In this document: positions 1 to 8,096 of the stretch, in pieces
Numbering within the stretch: position 1 is the stretch's first letter
How the letters are laid out: every line of letters starts with the position of its first letter
Assembly: GCA_937926205.1 (NCBI GenBank)
Contig: CALEYL010000042.1
Span: forward strand, 1-64,000
DNA length: 64,000 bases
Reading direction: 5' to 3'
Origin: an uncultured Saprospiraceae bacterium
GTDB taxonomy: Bacteria > Bacteroidota > Bacteroidia > Chitinophagales > Saprospiraceae
Translations under genes and position numbers: made by a program
Notes under the pieces: model-generated
The model's database searches: none
What the model saw: only the letters and a program-made list of their open reading frames with translations
Told to the model about the DNA's origin: nothing

Positions 1-222
1 AAGAATCAAATGTGGTAATAGGATACAATATAAAGATGTGTATAAACCGTAGCTGACGGCAGTCAGGGATAGGAACGCTGGGTTCCACAGCGTTCCAGAC
101 AGTTGTGGGCTCCCGCCTCGCGTGTCCTATTCCACGGGTTCCGCCCGTACCTCATCACATCAACCCCTCGCTCGCGACCATCCTCTCCGTCAAAATCGCG
201 GGCTCGTTGCGCACCGTGGTCT

Positions 223-477
223 AATGTCGTCAACTTAGCGACGTGAACGACCCTGCAAGGGTCAACTTTGAATAGCCCCCGATGCAATCGGGGAAAAGTG
301 GAAGTGGTGAGGTAACGCCCAACCCCGAATGGGGTTGAATATCAGGGCATGACGCATTAACATTCAACCCCATTCGGGGTTACCCGTTACAATTCGTTTA
401 TGACCAACCTCCGATTGCATCGGGGGCTATTCATCTTCAACCACTTCGTGGTTATCATTTGTTAAGTTGACGACATT
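223..477. mobile_element. 255-bp inverted-repeat (foldback/MITE-like) element
   Basis: The ends are a perfect 15-bp terminal inverted repeat: AATGTCGTCAACTTA at 223-237 and its reverse complement at 463-477. Inside are two more nested pairs of inverted arms, about 268-293 with 408-433 (GAATAGCCCCCGATGC type) and about 312-340 with 361-390 (AACCCCGAATGGGGTTGAAT type). There is no open frame, so it cannot encode a transposase. It sits inside a copy of the dispersed intergenic repeat; uninterrupted copies elsewhere read directly across this point. The flanks (ACCGTGGTC on the left, ACCTGCGGTC on the right) resemble an imperfect target duplication. Non-autonomous mobility is inferred. Confidence 0.6.
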
Positions 478-483
478 GGACCT

Positions 484-590
484 GCGGTCGCATACGGATT
501 AAAGCTGCGGACTCCAGCCCGGCAGGAACCAACACCAAATCAAATCCCAACTGTCGGCACAAAACCGATATCGTTCCAAATATCGGTAAC
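484..590. repeat. Dispersed intergenic repeat, copy C (right part)
   Basis: Shares with the copies at 30.8-31.26 kb and 33.0-33.26 kb the ordered blocks GCGGTCGCA, AAAGCTGCGG, CTCCAGCCCGGC, CAAATCAAATCC, GTCGGCACAAAA and ATCGTTCCAAATA. It lies downstream of the phosphatase gene's 3' end. Function unknown; no coding potential is conserved between copies. Confidence 0.65.
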
Positions 591-622
591 AGCCATGTCC
601 GCAAAGGCACGGCGTGTTAAAA

Positions 623-1078
623 TTAAGCCACATACCACTCAATCAACGCCTCACAAGCTTCGTCCAACATCTTATAAACCGTTTCAAAACCATTGTCGTC
701 CCAAAAAGGGTCCGGCACATCGCGGTCGGAGTCGGGGTGCAGGAAATTCAGAATCATTTGCACTTTATCGCGCTGTGCTTCGCTGGCAGCCATATGCAAA
801 ATATCACTGTAGTTGGAGGCATCCATCGCCAAAACCAGATCAAACTGCTCCAGGTCTTCATAGCGAAATTTACGGGCACGCTGGTCTGTGATGTCTATCC
901 CGTAACGCCGCGCTGTGCGGATGGACCTCGGGTCGGGGCGTTCCCCGGCGTGCCAGCCTCCTGTGCCCGCAGAATCTACCTGCCAGTCTAAGCCGCGCGC
1001 CCTGACTTTTTCCTTCAGAATGCCCTCCGCCAAAGGGGAGCGGCAAATGTTTCCAAGGCAGACCATCAATATTTTCAT
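623..1078 (-). CDS. Low-molecular-weight protein-tyrosine phosphatase
   Basis: A 151-residue protein of the LMW-PTP (arsenate-reductase-like) fold, the usual length. The P-loop C-x5-R-S is complete near the N-terminus (VCLGNICRSPLAEG, nucleophile Cys7, Arg13), and the general-acid region DPFWDD is present near residue 121. It should hydrolyse phosphotyrosine or a low-molecular-weight phosphoester in the cytoplasm; the physiological substrate cannot be told from sequence. It is divergent from the BlaI/BlaR1 operon, and about 110 bp separate the two starts. No exopolysaccharide kinase gene is adjacent, so a role in capsule control is only one possibility. Confidence 0.9.
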   Translation of the reverse strand: MKILMVCLGNICRSPLAEGILKEKVRARGLDWQVDSAGTGGWHAGERPDPRSIRTARRYGIDITDQRARKFRYEDLEQFDLVLAMDASNYSDILHMAASEAQRDKVQMILNFLHPDSDRDVPDPFWDDNGFETVYKMLDEACEALIEWYVA

Positions 1079-1155
1079 TTATCCAATGTTTTAGTCCGTA
1101 AGCTACTGATCCCTCCTGAATTTCTACAAATCCAGAAAAAAAATCAACCTACGTA

Positions 1156-1185
1156 TTGCAACGTACGATTTTTATCGTACCTTTG
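1156..1185 (+). promoter_or_regulatory. Promoter of the BlaI/BlaR1 operon with overlapping operator dyads
   Basis: A Bacteroidota-type promoter is visible: TTG at 1156-1158, a 19-base spacer, and TACCTTTG (TAnnTTTG) at 1178-1185. Two dyads overlap it: TACGT-N6-ACGTA at 1150-1165 and GTACGAT-TTTT-ATCGTAC at 1163-1180. BlaI/MecI repressors bind dyads of this kind between and over the promoter elements, so autorepression is the natural reading. The start codon at 1190 is only about 5 bases beyond the -7 box, so the transcript would be leaderless or nearly so. Confidence 0.6.
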
Positions 1186-1189
1186 TATT

Positions 1190-1597
1190 ATGAATGATTC
1201 AAACGACAATCCGGAAAAAAAAGTGGAGCCTACCCCGGCGGAGTTAGACATCCTGCAAGTGCTCTGGGAAGACGGCCCATCTACTGTGCGCGCCGTAAAC
1301 GAGCGCTTGAATGTACAAAAAAAAGCAGTGCAATATACCTCTACCCTGAAGCAGATGCAGCTTATGGTGGAAAAAGGGCTGCTGGTGCGCGATGAAAGCA
1401 GCATGAAGCACGTTTACAGCGCCGCCATTGAAGAAGGGGAAACCAAAGGCGCCTTGCTGGATCGCTTTGTAGACAACCTGTACAACGGCTCCCCTTCCAG
1501 TCTGATGATGCAGTTGCTGGGCAATAAAAAAACATCCAAAGCAGAACTGGATGCCATCCGGAGCCTGCTCGATCAAATGAGTTCAGACAAAGAATAG
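1190..1597 (+). CDS. BlaI/MecI/CopY-family transcriptional repressor
   Basis: A 135-residue protein with the family's winged-helix domain at about residues 13-85 (PTPAELDILQVLWEDG, then STVRAVNERL) and a C-terminal dimerisation helix region. These repressors are released from DNA when a membrane BlaR1-type peptidase senses a signal and cleaves them. The partner gene follows 17 bp downstream and is surely co-transcribed. The ATG at 1190 is chosen because the helix-turn-helix begins soon after it and no later methionine leaves the domain intact. There is no beta-lactamase gene nearby, so the pair may regulate something else, as is common for BlaI/BlaR1 pairs in Bacteroidota. Confidence 0.92.
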   Translation: MNDSNDNPEKKVEPTPAELDILQVLWEDGPSTVRAVNERLNVQKKAVQYTSTLKQMQLMVEKGLLVRDESSMKHVYSAAIEEGETKGALLDRFVDNLYNGSPSSLMMQLLGNKKTSKAELDAIRSLLDQMSSDKE

Positions 1598-1614
1598 AAT
1601 AAAACCGCGTATTT

Positions 1615-3636
1615 ATGCGACTGTTTTCAGATCACCCGCTGTTTACTGATGAGCGCGTCCAGGCTTTTTGCTGGACGCTGCTCCACTCTCTCTGGCAAGG
1701 CATATTGCTGGCCTTATTGGCAGCGCTTGTGCTGGTTTTCACCAAAAAAGCGACTGCTGCCGTTCGTTACCGATGGCTGGGATTTCTACTAACCCTGTTC
1801 ATCGGCGGGGTTTTGCTGACCTTCAACCTGCAATGGCGACACGAACTTGAAAAAGCCCAAACGGCAAAAATCACCGTGTACGTCGATCATGAGGCTTTGA
1901 CCGCCATAGAGGATGCACACAGGAGCGAAACACCGGTTTTGGGATTGCTGAACCGCGATTCGCTCAATGCCGTCGCTGCCTTTTTTAATGCGCATGCCTT
2001 TTCGATCTGCCTGCTCTGGGCGCTGGTTTTTCTGCTGAAATGCCTGAAAATGTCGCTGGACCTTTATCTGATCCGTCTCCTTCGCACCCGCGGCGCTGTT
2101 GCTCCTGCACAGGAATGGCTGGATCGCGTTCAAATTCTGGCTCAAAAAACAGGCTTGCGCAGCCCATTGACGCTCCTGGAATCTGCATACGTTCAGGTTC
2201 CTTCGGTCATCGGCGTGCTGAAACCCGTTATTTTGCTGCCGCTTGGTCTGCTGGCGCAATTGCCGGCCGAACAGGTGGAGGCCATCCTGCTGCACGAACT
2301 GGCGCACATCCGCCGCCGGGATTTCCTGGTGAATCTGCTCCAGCATTTTACAGAAACCATTTTCTTTTTCAACCCGGGCGTGCTGTGGGTTTCAACGCTG
2401 CTGCGCGAAGAACGGGAACATTGCTGCGACGAAATGGCCGTCGCTGCCCTGAATCACAAATCGGGTTACCTGAATGCCCTGCTACATTTCCAGGAACTCC
2501 ATCTTTCCGGCGCCCGATACGCAACGGCGTTTCCGGGAACGCACCGTGGAGAGTTAATCTACCGCGCCCAGCGCATCCTTGGCCTTGGCAACACTAAAAC
2601 ATTCAATAACATGGAAAAAATCACCTTGATTTCCTGCGTATTTATGGCAGGATTGTTCTGGATGCTCCCGCTTGACAACGCGCAGGCCCAGACTAAAAAA
2701 CAGGAAAAGCAAAACATTTCCTGGATCAACATCTCAGGAGAAGGAACTGAGGCTGTACCGGAGGAAATGACGATCAAAGAAACCAATGGCAAAACCTACG
2801 TCTTGAAACGGGTAGACCGGAAAGTGAAGGAAATGACCATTGACGGCCAAAAAGTGCCAGACAATGAGATCGCCAATTATGCCGACATGATCAGCAAAAT
2901 AGATGCAGAGGTCGAAGCCGACATGGCACAGGCAGAGCGTGACCGCGAACAGGCCAAGTTGGACATGGCACAGGCAGAACGTGACCGCGCGCAGGCACAG
3001 TTGGATATGGCACAGGCAGAACGCGACCGTGAACAGGCCATGCGTGACCGCGAACAAGCTGAAAAGGACAGAGAACAAGCCATGCGCGACCGCGAACAAG
3101 GCGAACTCGATCGGGTGCAGGCTGAAAAAGACCGGGCGCAAGCCGAAAAAGACAGAGAACAGGGTAAACGAGATGCCGAACAGGGCGCGCGCGACCGGAT
3201 TCAGGCTGAAAAAGACAGGGCACAAGCCGAAAAGGACAGAGTACAGGCCAAACGCGATATAGAACAGGCCATGCGCGACCGCGAACAGGCCGTGAAAGAT
3301 CGGGCGCAGGCGGAACGCGACCGCGAACAAGCCGTGAGGGATCGGGCACAAGCTGAATTAGACCGCGCTCAGGCGGTCAAAGACCGCGCTCAAGCACAAA
3401 AAGACCGCGAAAAAATGGAGAGCATGATTGCAGAAATGGTCAAAGACGGCATCATCCCGGATAGAAACAGCCTGACCACCCTGCGTCTAAACGACAGTAC
3501 TTTTGAGGTGAACGGAAAAAAATTATCCGACGACCTACACCGGAAATACCAGGCAAAATACGGCCAGGACGCCAATTTTGAAGTCCGCTACAACAACGGA
3601 AACAAAAGCTCCCGCATAGGAAACAAGGTAGAATAA
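1615..3636 (+). CDS. BlaR1/MecR1-type M56 membrane metallopeptidase with heptad-repeat tail
   Basis: A 673-residue protein. Residues about 1-300 form the M56 core: transmembrane helices, then the zinc motif HELAH (LLHELAHIRRRD, near residue 225). A further hydrophobic segment lies at about 335-355 (SCVFMAGLFWMLPL). Beyond it is a presumed extracytoplasmic part with a charged tract of 23 heptads of the form A-x-x-D-R-x-Q (residues 440-600) and a short C-terminal domain. Family members sense an external signal and cleave the cognate BlaI repressor, here encoded just upstream. The C-terminal penicillin-binding sensor of classical BlaR1 is absent; the coiled-coil tail replaces it. The gene converges on murF-alr with only one base between stops. 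Confidence 0.9.
   Translation: MRLFSDHPLFTDERVQAFCWTLLHSLWQGILLALLAALVLVFTKKATAAVRYRWLGFLLTLFIGGVLLTFNLQWRHELEKAQTAKITVYVDHEALTAIEDAHRSETPVLGLLNRDSLNAVAAFFNAHAFSICLLWALVFLLKCLKMSLDLYLIRLLRTRGAVAPAQEWLDRVQILAQKTGLRSPLTLLESAYVQVPSVIGVLKPVILLPLGLLAQLPAEQVEAILLHELAHIRRRDFLVNLLQHFTETIFFFNPGVLWVSTLLREEREHCCDEMAVAALNHKSGYLNALLHFQELHLSGARYATAFPGTHRGELIYRAQRILGLGNTKTFNNMEKITLISCVFMAGLFWMLPLDNAQAQTKKQEKQNISWINISGEGTEAVPEEMTIKETNGKTYVLKRVDRKVKEMTIDGQKVPDNEIANYADMISKIDAEVEADMAQAERDREQAKLDMAQAERDRAQAQLDMAQAERDREQAMRDREQAEKDREQAMRDREQGELDRVQAEKDRAQAEKDREQGKRDAEQGARDRIQAEKDRAQAEKDRVQAKRDIEQAMRDREQAVKDRAQAERDREQAVRDRAQAELDRAQAVKDRAQAQKDREKMESMIAEMVKDGIIPDRNSLTTLRLNDSTFEVNGKKLSDDLHRKYQAKYGQDANFEVRYNNGNKSSRIGNKVE
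2932..3414 (+). repeat. 23 tandem 21-bp units encoding heptads A-x-x-D-R-x-Q
   Basis: The coding sequence contains exactly 23 consecutive 21-bp units (483 bp) in frame. Most translate as variants of AERDREQ, AEKDRAQ or AMRDREQ; the last is AQKDREK. Alanine at the first position and Asp-Arg at the fourth and fifth are nearly invariant, which predicts a long, highly charged alpha-helix or coiled coil. The opposite strand is open over this stretch only because the repeat is stop-free. The array is a likely site of copy-number variation. Confidence 0.95.
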
Positions 3637-3637
3637 G

Positions 3638-6103
3638 TTATTCCTGCACATACACCCGCTTCACCCTTGGCGAAATGCACGTAAACACTTCATAAGGAAT
3701 AGTTTGCAAAGCAGCCGCCAATTCTGTCACAGGCAGGTGTTCTCCAAAAATTTCGATTTCATCTCCTTCTTTGGCATCGGGAATTTGCGTGACGTCAATC
3801 ATGCACATGTCCATACACACGCTGCCAATGATGGGCGCTCGTTTGCCGCCGGCCAGGACGCTGAAGTGTCCGTTGCCGGCGGCACGCAGCAGCCCGTCGG
3901 CATAGCCGATGCTGATGGTGGCAATGCGCGTATCCTTTTCAGCCTGCCCCCTCCTGCCATAGCCAATGGTCGTTCCGGCCGGCACTTGTTTGATCTGAGA
4001 AATGGTAGCCTTCAGCGTCAGTACGGGTTTAAGCCGCTTGCTGAAAGGGCCCGTAGCTCCCATGCCATAGAGGCCGATACCGAGTCTGACCATGTCCATC
4101 TGGGCTTGCGGAAAGCGCTCAATGCCGCCGGAGTTCAGGATATGGCACAGCGGGCGATAGCCGATGCCTTCCGAGATAAATGCTGCCTGTGATTCGAATT
4201 GGCGGATTTGCTCCCGCGTAAAATCATCGTGATCGGGCGCTTCGCTGGCGGCAAGGTGTGAAAACAGGCTCCGCACCCTCAGATGCGGATAAGCGCTCAG
4301 CAACTCCAGCAGCGCATCCAAATCTTCTGCCACAAAGCCCAGGCGCCGCATGCCGGTATCTAATTTCAGATGAATGGGAACCGACCGGTCTGCATCGGCA
4401 CTGTAAAGTCCAAATTGCCGCAATTGCGCCAGGCTGTATATTTCCGGTTCCAGGTCATAGCGAATCAGGCTGTCAAAAACGGCTTCTTCGGGGTTGAGTA
4501 CCAGAATCGGCAGCCGAACACCGCCCCGACGCAATTCTGCGCCTTCGTCGGCATACGCCACAGCGAGGTAATCTACTTTGTGAAACTCCAGCAGCTTTGC
4601 CGTTTCCAGGCTGCCGCTGCCGTAAGCGGCCGCTTTTACCATCGCCATGATCTTGGTGGCCGGCCGCAACCGCTCCCGATAAACGCGGAGGTTGTAAGCC
4701 AGCGCGCTCAGGTTCACTTCCAGTACCGTGCGGTGCATTTTTTGCGACAAGCGCCGGGCTATTTTTTCAAAAGCGAATGGCCTGGCGCCTTTGATCAAAA
4801 TAACTTCGTGATTAAAGTCAAATCGCGGGGAAACGGCAAGAAATTCAGCCGTCGCTTCAAAAAAATGCGCCTCCACCGATGGCGGCAACAGGTTTTTCAA
4901 AGCCTGAACAGCCTTCCCGATGCCAATGAGCCGATTGACTCCTTTTTCGCGAATAAGCGCGGCCACGTCTGCATAAAGCTCCGATTCCTCGCGGCCACTT
5001 TGCAAAATATCCGATAAAATGAGCGTCCTGCGCCCACCCCCGCGCTGCTGCTCCATAAAATTGAGCGCAATGGACAGCGAAGTAAAATCAGAATTGTAAC
5101 TGTCGTTGATCAGGGTACAGCCGTTGATGCCTTCCCGCAATTCGAGGCGCATCGCCACCGGGTCGAGGATCGCCATCCGCTTTTCTATGGTCTCCTGCGG
5201 CACTTTCAAATACAGCAGCATGGCCCAGCAATGGATGGCATTTTCGATGGAAGCGGCATCGCCAAACGGAATGGTCACTGCGATGTTGTTGCCCTCAAAA
5301 ACCGCATTGATCCGTGCATGGCCGGAGGCGGTTTGTCGGACGCTGGTAATGCTCAGGTCGGCTGCCGCTGTTCGCGACCAGCAAAAAACAGGTTTGTTCA
5401 ATGCGCGAATGGCGGCATCCACCATCGGATTGTCTTTGCAATAAATGATGCTATCGGCAAACTCGAATAACCGGAGTTTTTCCTGCAATTTTTCGAGCAT
5501 GCTTGAAAAGCCTTCGGCGTGGGCTTCGCCGATATTGGTGAAAATGCCGGCGGTGCAGCGAATGATGTTCGCCGTGCGGGCCATCTCGCCAACCTGGGAA
5601 ATGCCGGCTTCAAAAATGCCAATGGTGTGCCGGGACTGCAATTGCCACACCGAAAGTGGCACGCCAACCTGGGAATTGTAGCTGCGCGGGCTGCGGGCAA
5701 TGCGGTGATCGTCGCGCAACAACTGGAAAAGCCACTCTTTCACGATGGTTTTTCCATTGCTGCCGGTAATGCCTATGACGGGTATATCAAAACGCTGCCG
5801 GTGCTGCGCGGCTAATTGCTGTAACGCCGTCAGCACATCGGCCACCTGAATGATATTGGCTTCCGGGCAAGCCTCGAAAGCTTCCGGCTTACTGACGATA
5901 AAATTCCGGACCCCCGCTTCGTACAGTTGCTCAACAAAAGCATGGCCGTCCTGGCTGGCGCCCGGCAAGGCAAAAAACAGCGTCGTTTCCGGAAAAACAA
6001 GCTGCCTGCTGTCTGTGAGCAGGTGCTTCACGATGGCCTTTCCGCGGAAGCGCTGCAGGAAATTTCCGTCAACGATTTGAGCGATTTGCTGGATGGTGTA
6101 CAT
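3638..6103 (-). CDS. murF-alr: Bifunctional UDP-MurNAc-tripeptide:D-Ala-D-Ala ligase / alanine racemase
   Basis: An 821-residue fusion typical of Bacteroidota. Residues about 1-450 are MurF, which adds D-Ala-D-Ala to the UDP-MurNAc-tripeptide; the ATP-binding loop GITGSNGKT lies near residue 112. Residues about 455-821 are a PLP-dependent alanine racemase making the D-alanine for that dipeptide. The PLP lysine is in MVKAAAYGSG (most racemases have KANAYGHG) and the second-subunit tyrosine region is ISIGYADG. The fusion couples D-Ala supply to its use in peptidoglycan synthesis in the cytoplasm. Ddl is not nearby. The gene is convergent with BlaR1. Confidence 0.95.
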   Translation of the reverse strand: MYTIQQIAQIVDGNFLQRFRGKAIVKHLLTDSRQLVFPETTLFFALPGASQDGHAFVEQLYEAGVRNFIVSKPEAFEACPEANIIQVADVLTALQQLAAQHRQRFDIPVIGITGSNGKTIVKEWLFQLLRDDHRIARSPRSYNSQVGVPLSVWQLQSRHTIGIFEAGISQVGEMARTANIIRCTAGIFTNIGEAHAEGFSSMLEKLQEKLRLFEFADSIIYCKDNPMVDAAIRALNKPVFCWSRTAAADLSITSVRQTASGHARINAVFEGNNIAVTIPFGDAASIENAIHCWAMLLYLKVPQETIEKRMAILDPVAMRLELREGINGCTLINDSYNSDFTSLSIALNFMEQQRGGGRRTLILSDILQSGREESELYADVAALIREKGVNRLIGIGKAVQALKNLLPPSVEAHFFEATAEFLAVSPRFDFNHEVILIKGARPFAFEKIARRLSQKMHRTVLEVNLSALAYNLRVYRERLRPATKIMAMVKAAAYGSGSLETAKLLEFHKVDYLAVAYADEGAELRRGGVRLPILVLNPEEAVFDSLIRYDLEPEIYSLAQLRQFGLYSADADRSVPIHLKLDTGMRRLGFVAEDLDALLELLSAYPHLRVRSLFSHLAASEAPDHDDFTREQIRQFESQAAFISEGIGYRPLCHILNSGGIERFPQAQMDMVRLGIGLYGMGATGPFSKRLKPVLTLKATISQIKQVPAGTTIGYGRRGQAEKDTRIATISIGYADGLLRAAGNGHFSVLAGGKRAPIIGSVCMDMCMIDVTQIPDAKEGDEIEIFGEHLPVTELAAALQTIPYEVFTCISPRVKRVYVQE

Positions 6104-6161
6104 GCCTTTGTTCGGGATGAATCTGAGTTTTGGAGATAGGTTATAAGTAATGTTGAAGTCT

Positions 6162-6563
6162 CTATTTCCAAAACACCTTTAATCCTTCAACCGCATATTT
6201 TGCAACATGCGCATCTGCACTCAAAAGGGTAAGCCCCTGCTCAATGGCTTGTCGAATAAGCATCCGGTCAAATGGATCTTTGTGAAAATCAGACTGAAGC
6301 AAATGATATCCGCTGGCTTCAGAAGCTTCCAAAGGCAATAACTCATATTGCATTTGCTTACAAACCATTGGCAAATTTACAGGATCGAAATGGATAAATT
6401 CGAGTTTACCCAAACGATACTTCATGGATATTTCCCATAAGCTGACAGAGCTGACAAAAACCTGATTCTGTGGATCCCTAAGCAGGTGTTGCACATTTAC
6501 CGGAATCTTATTTACCTCAAAAACAGACCAAAGTAACACATGGGAGTCGAGCAGGTAGTTCAT
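6162..6563 (-). CDS. PIN-domain toxin (VapC-like ribonuclease)
   Basis: A 133-residue PIN domain of the type II toxin group whose N-terminus reads LLDSHVLLWSV, giving the first acidic metal ligand. Further acidic positions follow (ISLWEISMKYRLG region; DFHKDPFDRMLI near residue 97). Proteins of this kind cleave RNA, often tRNA or rRNA, when freed from the antitoxin. The start codon overlaps the antitoxin stop by 4 bases (ATGA), indicating translational coupling. The module sits between murF-alr and a fatty-acid metabolism gene, an ordinary location for a transferred toxin-antitoxin pair. Confidence 0.88.
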   Translation of the reverse strand: MNYLLDSHVLLWSVFEVNKIPVNVQHLLRDPQNQVFVSSVSLWEISMKYRLGKLEFIHFDPVNLPMVCKQMQYELLPLEASEASGYHLLQSDFHKDPFDRMLIRQAIEQGLTLLSADAHVAKYAVEGLKVFWK

Positions 6564-6799
6564 ACGGACAACATTTCTGCCTCTGTAATTTTAAAATCAT
6601 CTTTAATCAAAAAACCAGCTTCCCCTTCCAATAATCCAAGGGGACGAGGAGAAGGGGACGGCATATGCTCTTTCGGCACCAGGTATGCCAATACCTCTTT
6701 TTTCCTGCCAAAGGTAATGGCAATGGATTCTCCTTGTTGCACTCTTTTGAGGATGTCTGAAAAAGTGGCCTTTAAATCTCCCACCGTAATGGTCTTCAT
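6560..6799 (-). CDS. Phd/YefM-family antitoxin
   Basis: A 79-residue protein starting at the ATG at 6799 (MKTITVGDLKATFSDILKRV). A 14-codon upstream extension is possible but would overlap the promoter. The N-terminal half matches the Phd/YefM DNA-binding fold and includes the typical GESIAITFGRKKE strand pattern; the C-terminal tail would wrap the toxin. It should neutralise the adjacent PIN toxin and, with it, repress the operon at the dyad just upstream. Confidence 0.85.
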   Translation of the reverse strand: MKTITVGDLKATFSDILKRVQQGESIAITFGRKKEVLAYLVPKEHMPSPSPRPLGLLEGEAGFLIKDDFKITEAEMLSV

Positions 6800-6815
6800 G
6801 TTTCTATATTTACTG

Positions 6816-6846
6816 CAAAAATAATAGAATCCTGACAACTTGTCAA
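6816..6846 (-). promoter_or_regulatory. Toxin-antitoxin promoter with 13-bp palindromic operator
   Basis: On the minus strand, TTG (6844-6846), a 20-base spacer and TATTTTTG (6816-6823, matching TAnnTTTG) form a Bacteroidota promoter. The palindrome TGACAA-C-TTGTCA at 6833-6845 overlaps the -33 element, the expected position of an operator for Phd/PIN autoregulation. Confidence 0.6.
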
Positions 6847-6921
6847 GTTAAGGAGTGCATCAAAAATCGTAGATTCCGAAAACCCTCCCTATTTTCGCAG
6901 CTGGAAACAAAAAATCGCATT

Positions 6922-8085
6922 ATGATAAAAATTGGCGTCATCGGCAGCGGCTCCATGGGATCCGGCATCGCTCAGGTAGCTGCGCTGGCCGGCCACGAAG
7001 TCTATCTCTACGACAACAACCCCGATGCTTTGCAGCGTGCACACCAGCAATTGGGGCAAACGCTGCATCGCTTAGCCGAAAAGGGCAAAATCAGCGGGTC
7101 TGAAGCTTCGGACACCCTCAGCCGCATCCACTGCATCCGGAACATTTACGACTGCCCGGATGCCAGTTTGATCATCGAAGCCATTGTGGAAAATTTAGAC
7201 ATCAAAAAAGCGATTTTTGACCAATTGGAAGACGTGATGGGACGCCATTGCCTTCTGGCGACGAACACCTCCTCGCTTTCCGTGACAGCCATCGCGGCGG
7301 CTTGCCAACATCCAGAGCGCGTGCTGGGGTTGCACTTTTTCAACCCGGCGCCGGTCATGAAATTAGTGGAAGTGGTACCTGCCATTCAAACGACTGCGGA
7401 TGTGCTCAACCAGGCGTACGCACTCATGAAAAGCTGGGGCAAACTTCCCGTTGTGGCGAAAGACACCCCGGGATTCATCGTGAACCGCATTGCGCGGCCT
7501 TTTTACGGCGAAGCGCTGCGCTTGCTGGAAGAGGGAATTGCAAATGCACCTACCATAGATTGGGCGATGACGACCCTGGGGGGCTTCCGCATGGGGCCTT
7601 TTACCCTGATGGATTACATCGGCAACGACGTCAATTACACCGTAACCGAAACCGTTTTTCATTCTTTCTTCTTCGATCCGCGCTACAAACCTTCTTTTAC
7701 CCAGAAACGCCTGGCAGAAGCCGGTTATCTTGGGCGAAAATCGGGGCGCGGGTTTTACGATTATAGCAAAGGCGACGAAAACCTGCTGACCACTGCCAAC
7801 AAGGACGAAGCAGCGGGACAACAAATGGTGAACCGGATCGTGGCCATGCTCATCAACGAGGCCGCCGATGCGCTGTTGCTGAACGTAGCCTCCCGCGACG
7901 ATATTGACCTGGCCATGACCAGCGGCGTCAATTACCCGAAAGGCCTGCTGCGCTGGGCCGACGAATGGGGCGCGGCACGCTGCGTGGCTGCGCTGGATGC
8001 GCTGTACGATGACTATCATGAAGACCGCTACCGTTGCAGCCCTTTGCTGCGCCGCATGGCTAAAGAAAAGCGTTCCTTTTATTGA
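6922..8085 (+). CDS. 3-hydroxyacyl-CoA dehydrogenase
   Basis: A 387-residue NAD-dependent dehydrogenase. The Rossmann nucleotide-binding motif is at the N-terminus (GVIGSGSMGSGIAQ). The conserved substrate-site region GLHFFNPAP is near residue 137, and NRIARPFYGEAL begins the first C-terminal 3HCDH domain. A second C-terminal 3HCDH domain (residues about 295-387) makes it longer than the 280-residue FadB-type HBD enzymes. It oxidises 3-hydroxyacyl-CoA to 3-ketoacyl-CoA in fatty-acid or aromatic degradation. No thiolase or enoyl-CoA hydratase is adjacent, so the pathway is open. The membrane-protein gene starts 11 bp after its stop. Confidence 0.92.
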   Translation: MIKIGVIGSGSMGSGIAQVAALAGHEVYLYDNNPDALQRAHQQLGQTLHRLAEKGKISGSEASDTLSRIHCIRNIYDCPDASLIIEAIVENLDIKKAIFDQLEDVMGRHCLLATNTSSLSVTAIAAACQHPERVLGLHFFNPAPVMKLVEVVPAIQTTADVLNQAYALMKSWGKLPVVAKDTPGFIVNRIARPFYGEALRLLEEGIANAPTIDWAMTTLGGFRMGPFTLMDYIGNDVNYTVTETVFHSFFFDPRYKPSFTQKRLAEAGYLGRKSGRGFYDYSKGDENLLTTANKDEAAGQQMVNRIVAMLINEAADALLLNVASRDDIDLAMTSGVNYPKGLLRWADEWGAARCVAALDALYDDYHEDRYRCSPLLRRMAKEKRSFY

Positions 8086-8096
8086 AACCTGAGAAA

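Larger units (their letters stand above)
1..622. other. Non-coding region with hairpins and a dispersed-repeat copy
   Basis: No convincing gene is visible. A hairpin lies at 72-96 (GGAACGCTG, loop of 7, CAGCGTTCC). Positions about 165-210 and 483-590 together align with the intergenic repeat found again near 30.8-31.26 kb and 33.0-33.26 kb; shared blocks include CTCGCTCGCGAC, AAAGCTGCGG, CTCCAGCCCGGC and GTCGGCACAAAA. The copy is split by the inverted-repeat element at 223-477. The short open frame on the minus strand at 63-287 runs through these repeats and shows no protein family features. Confidence 0.6.

Noticed and set aside
63..287. Minus-strand open frame of 74 codons
   Set aside because: It overlaps hairpins and the dispersed repeat, has no family-like segment and is not conserved between repeat copies.
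2734..3351. Long minus-strand frames opposite BlaR1
   Set aside because: They are stop-free because of the 21-bp repeat on the plus strand; the translation is a low-complexity shadow.
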